Shown here: positions 58,603 to 64,000 of the stretch, in pieces
How the letters are laid out: every line of letters starts with the position of its first letter
Position numbering within the stretch: the stretch's first letter is position 1
IMG/VR virus record: IMGVR_UViG_3300037235_000042
Location: 34,272-98,271 of that record
Origin: a virus
Direction: 5' to 3' (one strand)
Length of the DNA: 64,000 bases
Program-made: the position numbers and the translations under genes
Notes under the pieces: model-generated
The model's input: only the letters and a program-made list of their open reading frames with translations
Databases searched by the model: none
What the model was told of the DNA's origin: nothing

Positions 58603-58973
58603 GCAAGTTTAGAATGGAAGTGTCTAACGGGGATTCGACTTGGTGGGAAGATTATGAGCGCCCACAGGTTCGAGACGAAGCCAGCGCTCGCGTAGCCGCC
58701 CAGCAACTTGTTGATTATTTTAATTCCACACTGCATCCTAAAGAGAAGCCGCGTACCCTTTTGTCAGTTAAATTTGGGGCCGGAAACTCACTAAAACAGC
58801 ACCGATGGGACAAACAAAATCTTGTAACGATTCGGCGTCGCGGTCTCTATTTCGATGAGATGAAATGCCGTGATTGTGGCGTTACCGGCAAGAGATTTGG
58901 ACTGCAAGAGGTCACACTTGACCGCAAATTCAAGGCGAAGAAATATTTAGTTTGTCAGGCGGTGAAAGCATGA
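58599..58973 (+). CDS. Zinc-site-containing hypothetical protein
   Basis: 124 aa from the ATG at 58599. Beta-rich N-terminus and a Cys pair CRDCGVTG plus a C-terminal Cys. ATGA-coupled to both neighbours. Unknown role. Confidence 0.55.
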   Translation: MSKFRMEVSNGDSTWWEDYERPQVRDEASARVAAQQLVDYFNSTLHPKEKPRTLLSVKFGAGNSLKQHRWDKQNLVTIRRRGLYFDEMKCRDCGVTGKRFGLQEVTLDRKFKAKKYLVCQAVKA

Positions 58974-59287
58974 ACGCAACAGAGAAGGCGAGACAGTGGC
59001 TCATCCCGCAAAAGGATGAATACGCCTCAGTCTTAGACTATGGACTGGATCTTGAGCAAGTTGCAATATTGTGCGGCAATTACGCCCGTGCCGCCGAACT
59101 CGCAGCCTATGAAGAGTGCTGCAAAGCAGTGTGCAAGGGCTGCAATGAGGGTTTAGCGTGCCTTTCACACCCACATCAAAATGGAGATCATCTCGATCAT
59201 GATAGGGATGGTTTTTTGTTGCGGTGTGCAGCTACTGACATTCGCAGTCTCCCCAGGTTTCAGGAGTTGCAGAAATCTAAATCTTGA
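58970..59287 (+). CDS. Cys-rich hypothetical protein
   Basis: 105 aa from the ATG at 58970. Cys/His-rich centre (CCKAVCKGCNEGLACLSH) that may bind metal; His-rich loop (HPHQNGDHLDHDRD). No family recognised. Confidence 0.55.
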   Translation: MNATEKARQWLIPQKDEYASVLDYGLDLEQVAILCGNYARAAELAAYEECCKAVCKGCNEGLACLSHPHQNGDHLDHDRDGFLLRCAATDIRSLPRFQELQKSKS

Positions 59288-59360
59288 TCGTCTATGAATT
59301 TGCGCACGAAATAGTACACAACGGGTCCCTTCCCTAAACAAGGGAGAAAGTGATGGTGAG

Positions 59361-60137
59361 ATGACGAAATACAATCTGGAGCGGGTGACGATTACCGGAG
59401 CTGACGGCAATTCCAATATTGAGCGATTGATGGAAATTTCCCAAGAGTTCCCCTTTGTAGAATGGGGTATTTTAGTGTCTCGCCGCGCTGAAGGCACTCC
59501 GCGATTTCCGGGGCGTGAGTGGATTGACGAATTTGTCGAGGTCTGCCAAGCGCAGGACACGCCCATAGATGTGTCCATGCACGTTTGTGGTGCGTGGGTG
59601 CGTCAAATGCTCGTAGGGGATCTGGAGTGGTCGGAACTTCCAAGTGTGCGCCATATATGCCAGCGCGTGCAGATCAACACTCACGCGGAGTTACATAAGT
59701 CCACAACTGGCTTATGGAAAAGCCTGAAAGAGCAGATCGACAAAGAATTCATCTTCCAATGGGACGGCATAAACGATCATCTCACTTATGCGGCCTTCGC
59801 TGGCGGTCTGAAAGTTGCCGCACTCTTCGACACTTCTGGCGGTGCTGGCATCCTGCCACTGTCATGGCCGAAGCCGATAAAATCATTCCCGTGTGGCTAC
59901 GCTGGTGGGCTTGGGCCAGAGAACGTGGCGCAACAACTGCGCAACATTGGCCGTGTCTGCGACCAACCGTTCTGGATCGACATGGAGAGAAACGTCCGCA
60001 CCTTCAACGATGCGGGGTTAGATATTGCCTCAGTGCGCAAGGTGTTACATATCGCCAAGCAGTTCTTACGTGTCGATAAACGGAGCGCCGAAGAGGTTCA
60101 TGGGGAGGGACCCATTGCGAGCACTCAACGAAGATAG
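59361..60137 (+). CDS. TrpF-like TIM-barrel protein
   Basis: 258 aa, the size of a single-domain TIM barrel. Landmarks: VTITGADGNSN at the N-terminus, EFPFVEWGILVSRRAEGTPR, DVSMHVCGAW, RVQINTHAE, AALFDTSGGAGILPLSWPKP and CGYAGGLGPENVA near the phosphate-binding end, then FWIDMERNVR. These resemble phosphoribosylanthranilate-isomerase-like proteins. Unusual cargo for a phage. The surrounding small genes are of unknown function; the substrate cannot be inferred. Confidence 0.65.
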   Translation: MTKYNLERVTITGADGNSNIERLMEISQEFPFVEWGILVSRRAEGTPRFPGREWIDEFVEVCQAQDTPIDVSMHVCGAWVRQMLVGDLEWSELPSVRHICQRVQINTHAELHKSTTGLWKSLKEQIDKEFIFQWDGINDHLTYAAFAGGLKVAALFDTSGGAGILPLSWPKPIKSFPCGYAGGLGPENVAQQLRNIGRVCDQPFWIDMERNVRTFNDAGLDIASVRKVLHIAKQFLRVDKRSAEEVHGEGPIASTQRR

Positions 60138-60180
60138 TCGTGGAAAATAAAAGGGGCGGTTTGCATAAGGAGAGAAGCCA

Positions 60181-60435
60181 ATGTGGTTAGCACCGAATGC
60201 CGAACAAATTGAAGCGGCTGCGGACAGCCTAAAATCCGCAGATCCGAAGATGCTGCAATCACAGGCAAAAGAGTTGATGTCATTTGGTCCTGGTCGAGCG
60301 CAACAAATTAACGCTTCGGGCTTGTCCGAAGATTTTCAGGTTGGATATACGCTCGGCCTGCAAACTGCTCGGAAGGTTCTTTCGGGAAGCGTGGCGCTTG
60401 CACTAAAAGGTGTCGATCCATCGGAAGTTCTTTAA
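60181..60435 (+). CDS. Hypothetical small protein
   Basis: 84 aa, helical and Ala/Gln/Leu-rich. AGGAGAG precedes the ATG. No family recognised. Confidence 0.5.
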   Translation: MWLAPNAEQIEAAADSLKSADPKMLQSQAKELMSFGPGRAQQINASGLSEDFQVGYTLGLQTARKVLSGSVALALKGVDPSEVL

Positions 60436-60485
60436 CTTTTTTGGGCTGAGGGGCTACGCGATAGCGAGGGAGAGGGGGAAATGGG

Positions 60486-60734
60486 ATGAAGTTCGAGGCC
60501 AAGCAATATCACGAATGGTCATGCGAGATTTCAAGGGGAGATGTGCAGTGTCCATATGTAACTCCCAGCGGTAGCGGTTATCTGTGCTGCGGGTGGAAAG
60601 CTGGTCACCCAGATACACTACCCCACGAGATAGTGTACGACCAACCATCCCCGCCTCCAATCAGGAGATGGTTCATTCAAAGGGAACACGTCAAGCATCA
60701 ATGCCTGCCAGACATAGGCGGAGATCCGCAATGA
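60486..60734 (+). CDS. Cys-containing hypothetical protein
   Basis: 82 aa with Cys in SCEI, CPYV, CCGW and CLPD contexts and a GHPDTLPHEI segment; a zinc-binding fold is possible. ATGA-coupled to a secreted protein gene. Confidence 0.5.
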   Translation: MKFEAKQYHEWSCEISRGDVQCPYVTPSGSGYLCCGWKAGHPDTLPHEIVYDQPSPPPIRRWFIQREHVKHQCLPDIGGDPQ

Positions 60735-61018
60735 AACATCTCTCCCTGCTTCTCTTGTGTCTCTGCGGGATAGGGTACGGACAAACGAGTGCGGACTTCT
60801 GCCTGCCTAACGAGTGTGGGTACATATTTGGTCCGGCTCCGATCTTGCAGGCCGCACTGCCCGATCAGATACTCTACCAATGCTGCCAATTTACAGACCT
60901 CTCGACTGATTTCTGGGAGCACATCGAATGCGATCATGGAGTGTGCACGATGACGCCGGAAATCTATTACCCTCCGCGCATTCAAGTGCCAGAGCCGAAA
61001 GGGTTGCAAGGTCGATGA
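60731..61018 (+). CDS. Small secreted Cys-rich protein
   Basis: 95 aa from the ATG at 60731 (GGAG upstream). Signal peptide at residues 1-17 (MKHLSLLLLCLCGIGYG), then a Cys-rich mature part (FCLPNECG, YQCCQF, IECDHGVC) that could form disulfides in the periplasm. Function unknown; ATGA overlap with the nuclease frame. Confidence 0.55.
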   Translation: MKHLSLLLLCLCGIGYGQTSADFCLPNECGYIFGPAPILQAALPDQILYQCCQFTDLSTDFWEHIECDHGVCTMTPEIYYPPRIQVPEPKGLQGR

Positions 61019-61044
61019 ACGAACTCAAACCGAAAGAGGACTCC

Positions 61045-62364
61045 ATGACAGAAGTTATAACTCACTATGCCCACAGAAGTGGCTACACCGCCGGGCAACG
61101 CTGCCCAAGATTAGGATTCTGGCAATATTTCTATCAAGGAATCGGAGTGGAACGTTTTCGCCTGGACGTCCCTTTAGCTCGCGGGATCTACGTCCATCGT
61201 GGACTGGAGAGATTACTCCTAGGCCAGTCAATCGACGATTCCATAAAATTCGCTCTCGACGAGTTCGACCGGGAGATCGCCTCTCGCGGACTGGAGGTCG
61301 CCTCGCTTGAAGACTCCAGTTACGTCTACAAGGAACAACGAGCGTTGATCGAGGCTATGTTATACGGCTGGTGGAAGAAGCGGTTTCCGGTGCTACTCGA
61401 TCAGTACGATATTCTGGAAGTCGAGCGGGAGGAAGAATGGGATCTCGGGGAGTTCGACACTCAGTATGGAAAATGTCGTCTGGTCTGGCTAGGGAAGGCC
61501 GATGCTCTGTTGAAGGAGAAGGATTCCGGGGATTTGTTCATCCAATCGTTCAAAACGACGGCAGACTGGGATTCGCGGAAGGATTCCGCCGCGATGCATG
61601 ATGTGCAGGGATTGTCGGAGCTGTGCGCAGTGGAACATCGTTTAGCTGGGTGGTGGGAAGGCGTACAACCGAACGCCCAGTTGGAACAGCATTGCGATGA
61701 TCTCGTACATCGACATTTAGCTACGTGTTCCGAACCACCGAAGATCATGGGAATTAGGATGGAACACTTGCTGGCCGGGAACCGGATCGCCTACAAGAAG
61801 ACCGACGGCCAGAAGGTTCAATACAGCCCACTGATCAGAGGTTACAAGAAAGACGGAATCACCCCTGAGCTGGATGAACTCGCCTGGAAGTTTACGTGGA
61901 GCGATGAATTTGGAGAGCATAGGCTGGGAAAGGGCTGGCGAGCGTTGAACATGTGGGAACAGGAAGGCGGGGTTCGGGCGTGGATCGATAAGCTAGCCGA
62001 TCAACAGGTTCAGGCTGAGTTAGGAGATTGTCTAGAGCAGCAAGTGATTGCGCCGATACCTTATTACAGACAGGAACAGGACGCGATTGACTTTGTACAG
62101 CAAATGATCGCCGAGGAATTGAGGAAGTTCGAAGGTCGACAACGTTTAGCCCAAGTCCAATCACCTGAGGAAGAACGCTTCGTGCTTAATTCTCTGTTCC
62201 CCCAATATAGGCATAGCTGTGACTATCCAAATCTTTGCAATTACTCCCTTGTGTGTTTCGATCCTGGATATGCTGAAGATCCGGTTAGAACCGGCATGTA
62301 TCGTTATAGAACGCCTCATCACAAGGCCGAGAAAGATGCGCTTGTCAATATAGTGCTAAAGTAG
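61045..62364 (+). CDS. PD-(D/E)XK nuclease with probable Fe-S cluster
   Basis: 439 aa from the ATG at 61045 (GAGG five bases upstream; an ATG at 61015 is possible). RecB/Cas4-like layout: Cys in GQRCPRLGFW at the N-terminus, catalytic region VWLGKADALL ... FIQSFKTTADW (the usual acidic residue before x-K is Ser here), and three C-terminal cysteines (CDYPNLCNYSLVC) that with the first can hold an Fe-S cluster as in AddB/Cas4. Probably acts on DNA ends in replication or recombination. Confidence 0.75.
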   Translation: MTEVITHYAHRSGYTAGQRCPRLGFWQYFYQGIGVERFRLDVPLARGIYVHRGLERLLLGQSIDDSIKFALDEFDREIASRGLEVASLEDSSYVYKEQRALIEAMLYGWWKKRFPVLLDQYDILEVEREEEWDLGEFDTQYGKCRLVWLGKADALLKEKDSGDLFIQSFKTTADWDSRKDSAAMHDVQGLSELCAVEHRLAGWWEGVQPNAQLEQHCDDLVHRHLATCSEPPKIMGIRMEHLLAGNRIAYKKTDGQKVQYSPLIRGYKKDGITPELDELAWKFTWSDEFGEHRLGKGWRALNMWEQEGGVRAWIDKLADQQVQAELGDCLEQQVIAPIPYYRQEQDAIDFVQQMIAEELRKFEGRQRLAQVQSPEEERFVLNSLFPQYRHSCDYPNLCNYSLVCFDPGYAEDPVRTGMYRYRTPHHKAEKDALVNIVLK

Positions 62365-62376
62365 TATATTTGCTAC

Positions 62377-63075
62377 ATGAGTAAATCACAAGAAGTTTGG
62401 CGCGATATTCCGGGGTGGGAAGGGCTGTATCAAGCTAGCACTTGGGGTAGAATTCGCAGGCTGAATATACTAAAACCTTCCTTAACCTCGGGCACAGGCT
62501 ATCCAGCAGTTGGGCTCCCTGCCGAGTCGGTAGGAAAACACACGACGTCTAAACGTCATCATGTTCATGCGTTGGTCGCACTGACGTTTATTGGGCCTCG
62601 TCCGCTAGGGATGCATATTGACCACAAGGATGGGAATAGGGAGAATGCTGAACCAGAAAATCTTGAATATGTAACTCCCAAGGAGAATAATCATCGGTCC
62701 TATGTTACGGGAAATAATCGCCATCGACTCTCTGAGAAGCAAATGGATAGGGTCGCAGACCTTTACTTCGAGGACGGTCGGTCAGCCCTCAGCATCGCCA
62801 AAGCTTTAAAGGTGAACATCAAGGCTATTCACAGTATTGTTCAGATTTGGCGGTGTCAGGCAGGCCCAAGAAAGAAGAATCCTTACCAGCACAAACTAAC
62901 GCGGAAGAAATTCGTCGAGATGAAAAAACTTTACGAGACTTCTGGCCTGACAATTACGGCGGTTGCGAAGGTTTATGGACTGAGTCCTTCCCACGCCAGT
63001 CGAGTATTGAAAAGGGATTCATGGGGCGATCCTCGACGTGTGTACAAAACTGAACGTGAAGAAAATAAGTCGTAA
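62377..63075 (+). CDS. HNH homing endonuclease (NUMOD4 type)
   Basis: 232 aa. NUMOD4 motif EVWRDIPGWEGLYQASTWGR (about 6-25), HNH core with HHVHALVALTFIG and IDHKDGNRENAEPENLEYVT (about 81-100), then two HTH-like DNA-binding segments (SALSIAKALKVNIKAI; ITAVAKVYGLSPSHASRVLK). Free-standing in a gap between genes, more A/T-rich than its neighbours. Confidence 0.9.
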   Translation: MSKSQEVWRDIPGWEGLYQASTWGRIRRLNILKPSLTSGTGYPAVGLPAESVGKHTTSKRHHVHALVALTFIGPRPLGMHIDHKDGNRENAEPENLEYVTPKENNHRSYVTGNNRHRLSEKQMDRVADLYFEDGRSALSIAKALKVNIKAIHSIVQIWRCQAGPRKKNPYQHKLTRKKFVEMKKLYETSGLTITAVAKVYGLSPSHASRVLKRDSWGDPRRVYKTEREENKS

Positions 63076-63084
63076 AAATTTCCC

Positions 63085-63113
63085 TTGACATAGGTTGATT
63101 TGGGTGGTTTAAT
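63085..63113 (+). promoter_or_regulatory. Sigma70-like promoter with CATAGGTTGA motif
   Basis: TTGACA, 17 bases, TTTAAT (5 of 6). CATAGGTTGA spans the -35 end and spacer. The expected start site is about ten bases from the next ATG. Confidence 0.75.
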
Positions 63114-63129
63114 CGGTTTCTCATCTTTT

Positions 63130-63336
63130 ATGAGTTATCATCCACTGACATCCGAATCTGGCGGTGACGAACTATCCCGCATCGAAGAAGCGCAGAAAAT
63201 CTGCCGTCTGCTTGAGGAATTCTACGACCAGATGACCGACAAGGAAAAAGGAATGATCGAGCAGATGACCGATTGTGATTACTGTTCAACCAAGCAGTTG
63301 TTTTTTCTTCGCGATATTAAAGATCGGTATTTATGA
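63130..63336 (+). CDS. Hypothetical protein
   Basis: 68 aa from the ATG at 63130. Helical (EEAQKICRLLEEFYDQMTDK) with CDYCS near the end. No ribosome-binding site and a very short leader behind a strong promoter. Confidence 0.6.
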   Translation: MSYHPLTSESGGDELSRIEEAQKICRLLEEFYDQMTDKEKGMIEQMTDCDYCSTKQLFFLRDIKDRYL

Positions 63337-63494
63337 GCCAAAACGGCGAAGTCTGGGTAGGGAACTGTCCACATTGCGGTCGAACTGGCCTGGTGCTAAG
63401 CCGGAAGCACAAAGAGATCGATCCGGCCAAGCTTTACTGTCCGGAATGCCGGGAAGAGTGTCTGTTGTCTGAGATCAAGTGGTCGAGACTTTAG
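63333..63494 (+). CDS. 53-residue zinc-ribbon protein
   Basis: MSQNGEVWVGNCPHCGRTG..., with CPHCG and CPECREEC. ATGA-coupled to the gene before. Too short for common gene-calling limits but convincing by pattern and coupling. Confidence 0.6.
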   Translation: MSQNGEVWVGNCPHCGRTGLVLSRKHKEIDPAKLYCPECREECLLSEIKWSRL

Positions 63495-63517
63495 CTTAAG
63501 CAAAGGGGAAGAGATCA

Positions 63518-63820
63518 ATGTCTAGAGTTAACGGCGTTGCGGCAGAGCTGGTAGGAGATTGGGAGCTGGTAGTATCCGCCCAGTTCCAGGCAGACGGTTA
63601 CCTAGTCGTCGGGTTCAGGCGAGAACGGGAAATCGGATCGGTCGAGCTGAATTTATTGACCAAACTCCCGTTCAGGATAATCGGGGAAGCTACCTACGCC
63701 GACGCGTTGAGGCAATTCGCACGCTTGGTAGAACTTACGAATTGTGGTGAAGAACCGCTTCCGCCGCCCGAAGGGTATAAATTCTACAAAACAGTCGTCG
63801 CTGATCGATTCAGCGATTAA
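63518..63820 (+). CDS. Hypothetical protein
   Basis: 100 aa. Beta-rich N-terminal half, helical middle (DALRQFARLVEL), Pro-rich end. GGGGAAGAG precedes the ATG. No family recognised. Confidence 0.55.
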   Translation: MSRVNGVAAELVGDWELVVSAQFQADGYLVVGFRREREIGSVELNLLTKLPFRIIGEATYADALRQFARLVELTNCGEEPLPPPEGYKFYKTVVADRFSD

Positions 63821-63844
63821 CTTAAGTAAAAAGGGGAAGAGACT

Positions 63845-64000
63845 ATGGCAGATCAGAAGTTCGTGCAATTCCTGCGTGAACTGGCGGATTGGTACGAAGA
63901 GCATCCAACCGTTCCAGCTCCCTATGCGCTCGAAGGGGAAACGGTTTCCGTTTATCTATTCGGGCACCCGAATCCTAAGGAAGTTCTACGGGCGATTGGA
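63845..64000 (+). CDS. Hypothetical protein, 3'-partial at window edge
   Basis: 52 codons are visible (MADQKFVQFLRELADWYEEH...) and the frame is open at the right edge. GGGGAAGAG lies eight bases upstream of the ATG. The LADWYEEHP-x-VPAPY opening is common in small phage proteins of unknown role. Confidence 0.6.
   Translation, partial: MADQKFVQFLRELADWYEEHPTVPAPYALEGETVSVYLFGHPNPKEVLRAIG

Noticed and set aside
1-64000. CRISPR array, integrase or insertion sequence
   Set aside because: No regularly spaced direct repeats of suitable length, no recombinase motifs and no transposase seen in any frame.

Overview
This window is most of the genome of a tailed bacteriophage with a podovirus-type (T7-like) virion. 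The evidence is a large terminase, portal, scaffold, major capsid protein, adaptor- and nozzle-like tail proteins, and a run of four genes whose order matches T7 genes 13-14-15-16 (internal virion/ejection proteins). The host cannot be read directly. Choice-of-anchor-D (ASH) repeats and large secreted beta-helix proteins suggest an Acidobacteriota host (inference). I see no integrase, tRNA, rRNA, CRISPR array or insertion sequence.

Layout. About 0.26-45.16 kb is one long minus-strand block, read right to left: NADAR protein, HAD phosphatase and small genes (45.2-43.2 kb); J-domain protein and HTH regulators (42.7-41.0); probable lysis genes with a cysteine-peptidase-like protein and membrane proteins (41.0-38.1); small and large terminase (38.2-35.3); zinc-ribbon protein and portal (34.7-32.3); tiny basic peptide and small head genes (32.2-31.4); scaffold, LAGLIDADG endonuclease and capsid (31.4-29.1); decoration proteins (29.0-27.2); first adaptor-like protein (27.1-26.1); small genes (26.0-25.0); three exported spike/fibre-like proteins with two more adaptor-like proteins (24.9-12.5); nozzle (12.5-9.0); a fibre protein (8.7-7.7); ejection proteins (6.7-0.7). 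Most neighbours overlap by 1-4 bases (ATGA or TAATG), so the block is probably transcribed as long polycistronic messages.

From 45.5 to 64 kb the genes are mostly plus-strand, short and presumably early or middle: zinc-ribbon proteins, very small membrane proteins, Gp88- and DUF932-type proteins, a LuxR-type regulator, a TrpF-like TIM barrel, a PD-(D/E)XK nuclease and an HNH endonuclease. Two minus-strand islands interrupt them: 47.3-49.6 kb, and a D5-type SF3 helicase at 54.6-56.2 kb flanked by an iteron-rich, AT-rich candidate replication origin. A plus-strand gene also runs in at the left edge and ends five bases from the last minus-strand gene. This fits a circular or permuted genome in which the plus-strand cluster continues from the right edge round to the left edge (inference).

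Regulation visible in the sequence: sigma70-like promoters that share the motif CATAGGTTrA around the -35 box, several intrinsic terminators, and palindromes with CTAC/GTAG arms at three promoter regions. No DNA or RNA polymerase gene is seen in the window.
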